A DNA stretch of 7,903 nucleotides from Porphyromonadaceae bacterium UBA4702 (GCA_002404675.1 DHKE01000006.1:1-7903); one strand, 5' to 3'; positions 1 through 6,735 are shown, numbered from the stretch's first letter. Numbers and translations are program-made. The notes: generated from the letters alone by a model not told the origin.

Positions 1-79
1 AAGCCGAGAACGACTAAGAATGCCGCAGTTTGCCATGCCAATTGCAAAATGACACCACCAAAAACTTTTTCAGTGCTTT

Positions 80-162
80 CGGCGTGCCGTGTCCGTCTTC
101 AAGTCGCTGCATTTCAATAATATATCCACTCGCCGCCCTTCGGCCTCGGCACGCCGTGTCCC
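80..162 (+). repeat. REP-like dispersed repeat, copy 1
   Basis: This 83-base intergenic element matches a second copy at 5141-5223 in the same orientation and with the same length. A GC-rich block of the form CGGCGTGCCGTGTCC lies at 80-94 and recurs as CGGCACGCCGTGTCC at 147-161, 67 bases apart, exactly as in copy 2. The stretch before the second block, GCCGCCCTTCGG, is also shared (GCTGCCCTTCGG in copy 2). Each block is close to palindromic (GGC-GT-GCC or GGC-AC-GCC), while the AT-rich middle is not conserved. It lies upstream of the nitroreductase promoter. Conserved ends, a free middle and intergenic location suggest a REP-type doublet or a small non-autonomous element; this is inference. 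Confidence 0.7.
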
Positions 163-206
163 AACGCTGACGGCACAGTCATACAGCAATATTGGTGTAC
201 ACACTG

Positions 207-237
207 TTGTATTTCAAGTAGAAATGCGCTAACTTTG
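207..237 (+). promoter_or_regulatory. Bacteroidota-type promoter of the nitroreductase gene
   Basis: TAACTTTG at 230-237 is an exact match to the TAnnTTTG -7 box of the Bacteroidota primary sigma factor. A TTG at 207-209 lies 20 bases upstream, the usual spacing for the -33 element. Transcription would start a few bases before the ATG at 254, leaving a leader of roughly 10 bases, and no Shine-Dalgarno sequence is visible. The downstream methyltransferase and endonuclease genes may be transcribed from here too, since no equally good promoter was seen just before them. Confidence 0.7.
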
Positions 238-253
238 TGGCATACAAATACAG

Positions 254-838
254 ATGACAATGGATTTCAACTCATTCTACGAACTGCTGAAGGGCGACCG
301 CTCTGTACGCCGCTTCGACGCGAGCCGCGAGATAACCCCTGACACACTCCGCCAGCTGGTAGAGCTGACACGCTACTGCGCTTCGGGGCGCAACGCGCAG
401 CCCCTGCGGTACCGCATTGTGTATGACGAGGCTGAACGCGATGCCGTGTTCCCGCATCTGGCATGGGCTGGGTACTACCAGGAATGGGCAGGCCCGAGCG
501 AGGGGGAACGCCCGACGGCTTACCTGATGCAGTGCCTCGACACCACGTTGGGCAAGGACTGCCTTTGCGATGACGGACTGCACTTGCAGGCTATCACCCT
601 CGGCGCAAGGACGCTGGGCATCAGCGGCTGCATCATCAAGGCGTTCAGTGCCAAAGGAGTGGCAGACGCGCTGGCGATAGATAGTCGTTACGCGCCCCGG
701 TATGTGCTTGCGCTGGGCTACCCGAAGGAGAATGTCCGCATCGTCGATATGGCGGCTGACGGCGACTTCAAGTACTACCGCGACGCTGCCGACACCCAGT
801 GCGTGCCGAAACGCCCCCTCTCCGACCTGCTGATATAA
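254..838 (+). CDS. nitroreductase family FMN-binding protein
   Basis: This is a 194-residue member of the nitroreductase superfamily, a group of FMN enzymes that use NAD(P)H to reduce nitro compounds, quinones or flavins; the substrate here is unknown. The N-terminal RSVRRF motif (residues 16-21) and ASGRNAQPLRY (43-53) correspond to the parts of the fold that hold the FMN phosphate and ribityl chain. GYPKE (155-159) and VPKRPL near the C-terminus are also typical. Length is normal for the shorter single-domain members. The protein has several cysteines (42, 94, 103, 105, 126, 183) but no recognisable iron-sulfur motif. The start at 254 sits about 10 bases after the predicted transcription start; an in-frame ATG at 260 is an alternative. 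The methyltransferase gene begins 11 bases after the stop, so the two may share a transcript without sharing a function. The sequence is GC-rich like the chromosomal genes at the right end. Confidence 0.85.
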   Translation: MTMDFNSFYELLKGDRSVRRFDASREITPDTLRQLVELTRYCASGRNAQPLRYRIVYDEAERDAVFPHLAWAGYYQEWAGPSEGERPTAYLMQCLDTTLGKDCLCDDGLHLQAITLGARTLGISGCIIKAFSAKGVADALAIDSRYAPRYVLALGYPKENVRIVDMAADGDFKYYRDAADTQCVPKRPLSDLLI

Positions 839-849
839 TCCCCAACAGC

Positions 850-1836
850 ATGAAGCAAGTGTACAGGACAATAGACTTGTTTGCAGGGATAGGAGGCATC
901 AGGCTCGGTTTTGAGGCAAACGGATGCCGCAATGTGTTCTCGTCAGAATGGGACACGGCTGCCCGCAAGATGTACGAGGCGAATTTCGGAGAGACACCTT
1001 TCGGCGACATTAACGGCATAGCCCCCGAGGATATTCCCGACCACGACATCCTGTTGGCCGGGTTTCCGTGCCAGCCGTTCAGCATTGCCGGCAAAGGGCT
1101 CGGTTTTGCCGACACACGTGGTACACTGTTCTTTAACATTGAGGCTATACTTAAGGCTAAAAGGCCGAAGGCCTTCTTGCTCGAGAATGTCAAGCGCCTC
1201 ACCACTCATGACGGCGGCAGGACATTTGCTGTCATTACTGACCGACTTGAGAAACTTGGCTACACGGTTTACAGCAAGGTGTTCAATTCGCTGGACTTCG
1301 GCGTGCCGCAGAAGCGTGAACGCATATACATAGTCGGTTTCGACACCCCGATACATTTCACGTTCCCTCATCCACTTGGCTATTACAAGCCTTTGTGCGA
1401 GATTCTCGAGAAGGATGAGGACATACCGAAATCGTATTTCCTTTCAGACGAGATACGGCGCAAGCGGTTTGCCGCATTGAAGACTGTTCCGCCGATGCCC
1501 TCAATATGGCATGAAAATATTAGCGGCAACGTATCGCCACTGCCGTATTCATGCGCACTGCGAGCTGGTGGCAGTTACAACTATCTGGTCGTCAACGGCG
1601 AGAGACGGTTGACATCGCGTGAAATGCTGCGGTTGCAGGGATTTCCAGACACATTTGTCATCAACCTTCCGTATTCGCAAGCCCGCAAGGTCGCTGGCAA
1701 TTCCGTGACAGTCCCCGTTATCAAGGCTATTGCCAAAAACATGATAGCTGCACTCGACACCCCCAAGCCAATTGTAAGAAACGTAAATCTATTTGACTAC
1801 GATGAAAACAGCAGAAGCCAAGCAAGCATTAGATAA
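850..1836 (+). CDS. DNA (cytosine-5-)-methyltransferase of a Type II restriction-modification system
   Basis: This 328-residue protein transfers a methyl group from S-adenosylmethionine to carbon 5 of cytosine within a specific DNA site. The conserved motifs appear in family order: motif I DLFAGIGG (9-16) for cofactor binding, motif IV FPCQPFS (72-78) with catalytic Cys74, motif VI ENV (112-114), motif VIII QKRER (154-158), motif IX around RRLTSREMLRLQGFP (252-266), and motif X GNSV (283-286). The target recognition region is the short stretch between VIII and IX, about 165-250, so the enzyme probably recognises a single site. The ATG at 850 is preferred over an upstream in-frame GTG at 799, because that start would overlap the nitroreductase gene and add 17 unrelated residues before motif I. 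Its 3' end overlaps the endonuclease gene by 35 bases, as in a cognate pair with methylase first. If the partner is HaeII-like, the site would be RGCGCY; that is inferred. Composition is lower in GC than the gene before it. Confidence 0.93.
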   Translation: MKQVYRTIDLFAGIGGIRLGFEANGCRNVFSSEWDTAARKMYEANFGETPFGDINGIAPEDIPDHDILLAGFPCQPFSIAGKGLGFADTRGTLFFNIEAILKAKRPKAFLLENVKRLTTHDGGRTFAVITDRLEKLGYTVYSKVFNSLDFGVPQKRERIYIVGFDTPIHFTFPHPLGYYKPLCEILEKDEDIPKSYFLSDEIRRKRFAALKTVPPMPSIWHENISGNVSPLPYSCALRAGGSYNYLVVNGERRLTSREMLRLQGFPDTFVINLPYSQARKVAGNSVTVPVIKAIAKNMIAALDTPKPIVRNVNLFDYDENSRSQASIR

Positions 1837-2866
1837 GGTTATTGCAAAGGCTCGTGTACACATGTACAAGCCTATTCAGATTGCCGAAATACTGTATCGG
1901 GACAGAACAGTAGGTGACATAGACCTTGCTGACATTGATACATATCGCAATGCGTCTAAAAAATGGCGAAATGAAGTCTGCGTCAAGTTGACAGGCCGAG
2001 TTTCAACCTCTTCTGCAAGGTATCAGGACGACTTGTTCAATGACAATGCGATCCCTCCAAGTGTGCTTGCGCAGTTGGGTCGCGAAAACAGACGGCTGGG
2101 CGGTGCTGTTGAGGCATACATTTATGAGCGGTTTAAGCAGCGCTTCTCCAATATCTCTGCCAGTTTAGGCTATTGTGCCAGCCATAACCGTAATAGTTTC
2201 CAACTGAAGCAGTTTCTTGACTTGTTTTGGAACGAGCCGGGCTTGCGCAGAAGCATCGACAAGGTATATGAGATTGTAGTGTACTCATTGTTTTCTACTT
2301 TGGTTCACAGTCTCGGAGTTCGTGTAATTGTTGAACCTATACCCGACAAGATGTATCTGCTCCGAGAGTTCGCAGATTTTGCTGAGCGAGTAATAGGTTT
2401 GTCCCCTAAGAAACCAAGGCTGGAACTGAATGCAGACATTTACAGGGTCGGAGTTACCAATGCAGCCGACAGAGGACTCGATATGTGGGCTAATTACGGT
2501 ATGGCTATTCAGGTCAAGCATCTGTCACTGACGGAGGAACTTGCGGAAAATATCGTGTCTTCGGTGTCATCAGATAGAATTGTCATAGTCTGCAAAGACT
2601 CGGAAGAGAAGTTCATAGTTTCACTGCTGACTCAGATAGGCTGGAAGTCTCGAATCCAGAGTGTGATTACAGAGTCAGACTTGATACAATGGTATGAGAA
2701 GGCTTTGCGCGGCTCATTCGCAGCAGAGACTGGCGACTATATACTCAAGGTGCTTTGCGATGAGGTTCAGTCTGAATTTCCTGCAACCCATGCGTCTATG
2801 CTTGATGACTTCATGTCATCGAGAGGGTATGATGCCATTGCGGCTACTGATGTTTGGACGGTTTAG
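1802..2866 (+). CDS. putative HaeII-family Type II restriction endonuclease
   Basis: This 354-residue protein follows the methyltransferase with a 35-base overlap and is most likely its restriction partner. The N-terminal segment with ARVHMYKPIQIAEILY (17-32), and the overall length, resemble the HaeII endonuclease family as I remember it; this was not checked by search. A plausible PD-(D/E)xK-type nuclease core is Asp227 in GLDMWANYG followed by QVK at 237-239, with Glu157 in the preceding helix. Gln in place of the usual acidic residue is tolerated in some families of this fold. HaeII cuts RGCGCY, and such sites exist in the window, for example AGCGCT at 2139-2144 and AGCGCC at 1193-1198 inside the module itself, so the methylase must protect the host. 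ATG 1802 is chosen over an in-frame TTG at 1793. Spot counts of single 60-base lines give about 38-48% GC, clearly below the neighbours, which fits acquisition. Function as a restriction enzyme is strongly suggested by context; the exact family is less certain. Confidence 0.72.
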   Translation: MKTAEAKQALDKVIAKARVHMYKPIQIAEILYRDRTVGDIDLADIDTYRNASKKWRNEVCVKLTGRVSTSSARYQDDLFNDNAIPPSVLAQLGRENRRLGGAVEAYIYERFKQRFSNISASLGYCASHNRNSFQLKQFLDLFWNEPGLRRSIDKVYEIVVYSLFSTLVHSLGVRVIVEPIPDKMYLLREFADFAERVIGLSPKKPRLELNADIYRVGVTNAADRGLDMWANYGMAIQVKHLSLTEELAENIVSSVSSDRIVIVCKDSEEKFIVSLLTQIGWKSRIQSVITESDLIQWYEKALRGSFAAETGDYILKVLCDEVQSEFPATHASMLDDFMSSRGYDAIAATDVWTV

Positions 2867-2890
2867 GACGTTCAGACAAATATAATAAGT

Positions 2891-2922
2891 GAGGGAGGGT
2901 CACGGTGAAGCGACCCTCCCTC
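2891..2922. terminator. hairpin between convergent genes, probable bidirectional terminator
   Basis: GAGGGAGGGTC at 2891-2901 pairs perfectly with GACCCTCCCTC at 2912-2922 around a 10-base loop. It lies 24 bases after the endonuclease stop and 48 bases beyond the serA stop on the other strand, just where two converging transcription units must end. Neither side has a long uniform U-run. On the minus strand the bases after the stem are AT-rich (2875-2890), so it fits serA termination somewhat better than termination of the endonuclease transcript. Confidence 0.75.
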
Positions 2923-2970
2923 GATGTATGTCCGGCAATTCTCGCGAGGCGGTTTGCTCTCGCTGGAGGA

Positions 2971-3888
2971 TTACTTGTTTACCTGATACTTGTTCCAGCC
3001 GTCCTTGAGGTAGGAGATTGTCTGCTCTGCTGCTGCGACACCGGCGTTGAAGTTAGCCTCTGCGGTCTGCGCGCCCATTTTCTTGGGGGTGAAGAACACG
3101 CGGTCAGCGAATTTCTCCTCGAACTCGGCAGCTGCATCGGGCTTGATGTCAGACACGTAGCGCAGGTCGGGACGCTCCTCGAGGGCGCGGATCAGACCCG
3201 GCTCGTCGATGATTTCCTTGCGTGCTGTGTTGATGAGGACACCGCCCTTGGGCATGCGCATCACCAGGTCGTAGCCGATAGACTGCTTGGTCTGGGGAGT
3301 TGCGGGGATGTGCAGCGACACGAAGTCATTCTGCGAGAACAGCTCGCCAACATCGTGCAGCGGCTTCACGCCCTCGGCAGCGATGACCTCGTCGGGAACG
3401 AACACGTCGAGAGCCTCGATGTTCATGCCGAAGCCCTTGGCGATGCGAGCCACGTTGCGGCCTACCTGTCCGAAGGCGTAGATGCCGAGGGTCTTGCCTT
3501 TCAGCTCCGAGCCTGACTTGCCGTTGTATTTGTTGCGGCACATCATCACTGTCATGCCGAAGACAAGTTCAGCGACAGCGTTTGAGTTCTGGCCTGGAGT
3601 GTTCATCACGCAGATGCCGTGCTCGGTAGCGGCCTTGAGGTCGATGTTGTCATAGCCAGCGCCGGCGCGTACGATGACTTTCAGCTCGGGAGCAGCGTTC
3701 ATCACCTCTGCGTCGATGACGTCAGAGCGGACGATGAGGCCGTTGGCATCCTTGACAGCCTCCATGAGGTCAGCGCGAGTGCCTTTTTCGACTACCTTGA
3801 GTTCGTTGCCTGATTCGTTGACAACCTTTGCGATTGCCTCCACGGCTGCGGGAGCGAAGGGCTTTTCAGTGAAAACGAGTATTTTCAT
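2971..3888 (-). CDS. serA: D-3-phosphoglycerate dehydrogenase, short type
   Basis: This 305-residue enzyme oxidises 3-phosphoglycerate to 3-phosphohydroxypyruvate with NAD+, the first step of serine synthesis in the cytosol. The D-isomer 2-hydroxyacid dehydrogenase layout is clear: an N-terminal substrate domain with RAGAGYDNID (74-83), then the nucleotide-binding core with AFGQVG (138-143), where the first glycine of GxGxxG is alanine. The catalytic arginine is Arg223 in NTARKEIID, and the acidic partner lies in the AAAEFEEKF stretch (252-260). The usual PHxGA histidine is absent; the segment reads TPKKMGAQT (267-275), with lysine supplying the role. This matches the lysine type of short phosphoglycerate dehydrogenase described for Entamoeba histolytica. 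There is no C-terminal ACT domain (E. coli SerA has about 410 residues), so serine feedback through that domain is not expected. It follows serC by 27 bases in one probable operon. The identification rests on motifs and the serC neighbour. Confidence 0.93.
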   Translation of the reverse strand: MKILVFTEKPFAPAAVEAIAKVVNESGNELKVVEKGTRADLMEAVKDANGLIVRSDVIDAEVMNAAPELKVIVRAGAGYDNIDLKAATEHGICVMNTPGQNSNAVAELVFGMTVMMCRNKYNGKSGSELKGKTLGIYAFGQVGRNVARIAKGFGMNIEALDVFVPDEVIAAEGVKPLHDVGELFSQNDFVSLHIPATPQTKQSIGYDLVMRMPKGGVLINTARKEIIDEPGLIRALEERPDLRYVSDIKPDAAAEFEEKFADRVFFTPKKMGAQTAEANFNAGVAAAEQTISYLKDGWNKYQVNK

Positions 3889-3915
3889 TTCCGTATGGGT
3901 TTAAGCGGTGTGAAA

Positions 3916-4986
3916 TCAGTTTTTTGCCTCAAATTCCTTCATGCAGTCTACGAGAGCCTGAACGCTTTCGAGGGGGAGTGCATTGTAGAGAGAAGCGCGG
4001 AAGCCGCCTACTGAACGGTGTCCCTTGATGCCGACCATGCCGCGCTCTGTTGCGAAGTCGAAGAATGGCTTCTCAAGCTCGGCGTATTCGGGCTTCATGA
4101 CGAAGCAGACGTTCATGATAGAGCGGTCCTCGTGGTTGGGGATAGTGGCCTGGAACATCTTGCTGCCGTCGATAGCGTTGTAGAGTGTCTCTGCCTTCTG
4201 GAGGTCGAGCTTCTCGAGAGCGCGTACGCCGCCCATTTCCTTGTAGTACTTCAGTGTCTGGAGCGCGGTGAAGATAGGCAGCACCGGGGGAGTGTTGAAC
4301 ATTGAGCCCTTGTCGATGTGCGTCTTGTAGTTGAGCATGGTCGGGAGGACGCGGTCAACATGGCCGACAACGTCGTCCTTGACGATGACGAATGTCACGC
4401 CGGAGGGGGCGAGGTTCTTCTGTGCGCCGCCGTAGATGAGGTCGTATTTTGACACGTCGAAGGGGCGTGAGAAGATGTCGGAAGACATGTCGGCTACCAA
4501 GCGTACGCCAACCTCGGGGTCCTTGCGGATTTCAGTGCCGTAAATGGTGTTGTTTGAGGTGTAGTGGAAATAGTCCGCATCGGCGGGCACTTTGAAGTCG
4601 CGGGGGATGTAGTTGTAGTTCTTGTCCTTGGAAGAAGCCACCACGTCAACCTCGCCGAAGAGCTTTGCCTCCTTGATAGCCTTGCTTGCCCACACGCCTG
4701 TGTCGAGGTAAGCGGCTTTCTTCTTGAGGAGGTTCATCGGCACCATGGCGAACTGGAGGCTTGCGCCGCCGCCGAGGAAGAGGACGCTGTAACCCTCGGG
4801 GATTTCGAGCAGCTCCTTGAAGAGGGCGACTGCCTCGTCAACGACTGCCTGGAACTGTTTGCTGCGGTGGGAAATCTCGAGCAGCGAGAGACCCATGTCA
4901 GCGAAGTTGATCACTGCGTCCGCAGTGTTGCGGATAGCATACTGGCTCAGGATTGAGGGGCCAGCGTAAAAGTTGTGTTTCTTCAT
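3916..4986 (-). CDS. serC: phosphoserine aminotransferase
   Basis: This 356-residue cytosolic enzyme uses pyridoxal phosphate to move an amino group from glutamate to 3-phosphohydroxypyruvate, making O-phosphoserine; it can also act on the related intermediate of pyridoxal phosphate synthesis. The N-terminal NFYAGPS (5-11) is the family signature. GGGASLQF (72-79) contacts the cofactor phosphate, Asp166 lies in the ADMSSD segment that holds the pyridine nitrogen, and Lys190 in [11 protein letters not shown] forms the Schiff base. [15 protein letters not shown] (322-336) near the C-terminus is the substrate-phosphate region. Length is normal. The start agrees with the family N-terminus, and a promoter lies just upstream. 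serA follows after 27 bases, so two consecutive pathway enzymes are made together; the product of SerA is the substrate of SerC. Confidence 0.97.
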   Translation of the reverse strand: MKKHNFYAGPSILSQYAIRNTADAVINFADMGLSLLEISHRSKQFQAVVDEAVALFKELLEIPEGYSVLFLGGGASLQFAMVPMNLLKKKAAYLDTGVWASKAIKEAKLFGEVDVVASSKDKNYNYIPRDFKVPADADYFHYTSNNTIYGTEIRKDPEVGVRLVADMSSDIFSRPFDVSKYDLIYGGAQKNLAPSGVTFVIVKDDVVGHVDRVLPTMLNYKTHIDKGSMFNTPPVLPIFTALQTLKYYKEMGGVRALEKLDLQKAETLYNAIDGSKMFQATIPNHEDRSIMNVCFVMKPEYAELEKPFFDFATERGMVGIKGHRSVGGFRASLYNALPLESVQALVDCMKEFEAKN

Positions 4987-5020
4987 GATCGATCAGTTTA
5001 GATTCAGATTTATTTGTGAG

Positions 5021-5051
5021 CAAAATTACTGCTTATATTTGGATTGACGAA
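5021..5051 (-). promoter_or_regulatory. Bacteroidota-type promoter of serC-serA
   Basis: On the minus strand TAATTTTG (plus-strand 5021-5028) matches the TAnnTTTG -7 box exactly. The -33 position, 19 bases further upstream, reads TTCG (plus-strand 5048-5051), a weaker fit to TTTG. The predicted leader before the serC ATG at 4986 is about 25-30 AT-rich bases without a Shine-Dalgarno sequence. No riboswitch-like structure fits in so short a leader. Confidence 0.6.
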
Positions 5052-5140
5052 ATTTTCCGCGGTTAATTATTTCGGCATCTCGGAAGGAGGTGTGCCAAAA
5101 TGGGCAGACCTCGTATGATTGCGCTGTCAGTGCAGGGACG

Positions 5141-5223
5141 CGGCGTGCCGTATCTGCTCCGATAGAATGCAGTAAATCAAACAATTGCATTTGCTGCCCT
5201 TCGGACACGGCGTGCCGTGTCCC
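5141..5223 (+). repeat. REP-like dispersed repeat, copy 2
   Basis: This second copy of the 83-base element at 80-162 lies between the transporter stop and the serC promoter. Its right block is a 9-bp inverted repeat, GGACACGGC (5203-5211) and GCCGTGTCC (5214-5222), with a 2-base centre; the left block is CGGCGTGCCGTATCT (5141-5155), and block spacing is 67 bases as in copy 1. Here the middle can also fold: GCAGTAAAT (5169-5177) pairs with ATTTGCTGC (5189-5197) through eight Watson-Crick pairs and one wobble, a stem not found in copy 1. Because it lies beyond the 3' end of the transporter gene, its hairpins might also protect or end that transcript. Confidence 0.72.
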
Positions 5224-5260
5224 TACTCTGCCGGTATGCCTGCTGTGTGTAAGGTGTCGC

Positions 5261-6664
5261 TTATACGAGGTCGTTTGCCACTTCCGCGCCGCCCTTGGCT
5301 GCTGCGGCTTTCTCGCCTGAAGTCTCGCGGATGAAGAGGACGCAGACCGCGCCGACGAGCAGCAGCACGCCGGCGGCCACGAGCATCACTACTTCGGGGG
5401 CGACTTCGCCCGGTGTGGAGAACAGCGAGAGCACCGCGCCGCCGAGGGCGGCAGCCACTATCTGCGGCACACATATCGTGCCGTTGAACAGCCCGAGGTA
5501 TGTCCCCATGTGTCCGCCGCTGAGCGAGTTGGTCAGTATGGTGAACGGCAGCGCGAGCATGGCAGCCCATGCGCAGCCTATCAGCGCGTAGGAGATGAAC
5601 AGCAGGTACTGGTCATGTATGAAGTATGTCGAGATGAACCCGATGCCTCCAAGCGCGAGGCTAAGGATGTATATGAACTTGCGGTTCTTGAAGCAGGGTA
5701 TGAGGGCAGCCCACACGATAGAGCCGACAGCCTGTACTGCGAACAGCACGCCCACCCAGTCTCCGGCGGCCTGATATGCCTCGGTCGTGGTGTCGAGGAT
5801 GACCTTGCCGGCATCGGTGACGACCGTGGGCGTGTCGAAAGCGTTGTGGGCGACAGTGCCGTTGGTGTACGTCCACATGAACATGAACGCGCTCCAGCAG
5901 AAGAACTGCACCAGCCCTACGGTCCAGAACGTCTTGGGGGCGTTGGCGAGGAGCTTGAAGATGTTGGTCTTCTCCTTCTTGGCGTTCTCGGTGATGCCGT
6001 GGTATTCAGCGTATACCTTCGGCGGATATTCCTTGACGGTCACGCTGGTGTAGATGACGCAGAGTATGAGTATCGCCGCCCCGACATAGAACGAGTATAC
6101 GACCGTGTCGGGGATAACGCCCTTGGGGGCGGTCGCCGAGATGCCTATCGCGGTGAAGAGGAAGGGGAAGAGGTAGCCCGCCAGGCTGCCGGCGTTGCAG
6201 AGGAAGCTCTGTATGGAGTACGCCAGCCCCTTCTGCTTCTCGTTGACCATGTCGCCGACCATCATCTTGAATGGCTGCATGGCCATGTTGATTGACGTGT
6301 CGAGGAACATGAGCGACAGCAGCCCGAATATCATGGCCGCGCCCACGCCCATGCCGAAGCTGCCGGCGTTGGGGAGCATGCACATCACGAGGACTGCGAT
6401 GAGAGCGCCGATGAACAGGTATGGTATGCGCCGTCCGAAGCGCGTCCAGGTGCGGTCGCTCAGCACGCCGATGACAGGCTGGATGATGATGCCCGCCAGC
6501 GGCGGCAGTATCCAGAAGTAGCTCAGGTTGTGCGGGTCAGCGCCGAGTGTGGCGAAGATGCGCGATATGTTCGCGCTCTGCAGCGCGTAGGCTATCTGCA
6601 CTCCGAAGAACCCGAAACTCAGGTTCCAGAGTTTCCAGAAACTTAGGTTGGGAGGAGTTTTCAT
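5261..6664 (-). CDS. major facilitator transporter, sugar type (SLC45/GPH-like)
   Basis: This 467-residue inner-membrane protein has about twelve hydrophobic helices, for example near residues 13-33, 48-68, 80-97, 103-121, 155-174, 189-208, 246-266, 303-323, 330-348, 352-375, 386-412 and 425-445. The loop after helix 2, GVLSDRTWTRFGRR (66-79), is the major facilitator motif A in the form typical of sucrose/maltose proton symporters and SLC45-like carriers. The opening LSFWKLWNLSFGFFGVQ followed by NISRIFATLGA is the pattern I associate with Bacteroidota members annotated as maltose or general sugar transporters. The likely role is uptake of a mono- or disaccharide with a cation; the substrate cannot be read from sequence. 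The long loop after helix 6 (about 210-245) is normal for the superfamily. The gene lies 71 bases downstream of nfo on the same strand and may be co-transcribed or have its own promoter in the AT-rich gap. No glycoside hydrolase or sugar kinase accompanies it here. Confidence 0.88.
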   Translation of the reverse strand: MKTPPNLSFWKLWNLSFGFFGVQIAYALQSANISRIFATLGADPHNLSYFWILPPLAGIIIQPVIGVLSDRTWTRFGRRIPYLFIGALIAVLVMCMLPNAGSFGMGVGAAMIFGLLSLMFLDTSINMAMQPFKMMVGDMVNEKQKGLAYSIQSFLCNAGSLAGYLFPFLFTAIGISATAPKGVIPDTVVYSFYVGAAILILCVIYTSVTVKEYPPKVYAEYHGITENAKKEKTNIFKLLANAPKTFWTVGLVQFFCWSAFMFMWTYTNGTVAHNAFDTPTVVTDAGKVILDTTTEAYQAAGDWVGVLFAVQAVGSIVWAALIPCFKNRKFIYILSLALGGIGFISTYFIHDQYLLFISYALIGCAWAAMLALPFTILTNSLSGGHMGTYLGLFNGTICVPQIVAAALGGAVLSLFSTPGEVAPEVVMLVAAGVLLLVGAVCVLFIRETSGEKAAAAKGGAEVANDLV

Positions 6665-6666
6665 GA

Positions 6667-6728
6667 AAGTGTCGAATTTATGTGTTTGTCAAATAATATG
6701 TTATGTGTCAAGTGTTTCGGAAGTGTCG
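6667..6728. promoter_or_regulatory. repeat-rich AT-rich gap upstream of the transporter gene
   Basis: The gap between nfo and the transporter is much AT-richer than both genes. It is bounded by two identical octamers, AAGTGTCG at 6667-6674 and 6721-6728. Inside, TTATGTG followed by TCAA occurs twice (6678-6692 and 6701-6711). On the minus strand a near-promoter, TATTATTTG, has one base too many for TAnnTTTG. This may be a control region for the transporter, but no consensus promoter was found. Confidence 0.3.
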
Positions 6729-6735
6729 CCGCCGT

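Noticed and set aside
1..95. Minus-strand frame open to the left edge, reading a hydrophobic stretch similar to VFGGVILQLAWQTAAFLVVLG (split here only as a short fragment)
   Set aside because: It has no ATG between the preceding in-frame stop and the edge and is too short to judge. A gene starting left of the window or a degraded remnant cannot be told from chance.
80..162. CRISPR array or tRNA-like element
   Set aside because: There are only two separated blocks per copy, with no regular repeat-spacer series and no cloverleaf; a REP-like repeat explains the pattern better.
272..871. Minus-strand frame of 199 codons opposite the nitroreductase
   Set aside because: The plus-strand protein has clear nitroreductase motifs and a promoter; the antisense frame has neither.
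1295..1312. Further copy of the GGCGTGCCG block within the methylase gene
   Set aside because: It is a single short match that encodes the expected motif VIII residues (FGVPQ) and lacks the partner block 67 bases away.
2905..3516. Plus-strand frame of 203 codons opposite serA
   Set aside because: It is the antisense shadow of a well-supported serA gene in GC-rich sequence and shows no domain of its own.
5510..6295. Plus-strand frame of 261 codons opposite the transporter
   Set aside because: Composition (many Glu, Val, Arg, Gly, Asp) is what the reverse strand of a membrane-protein gene produces; no motifs or start signals are seen.
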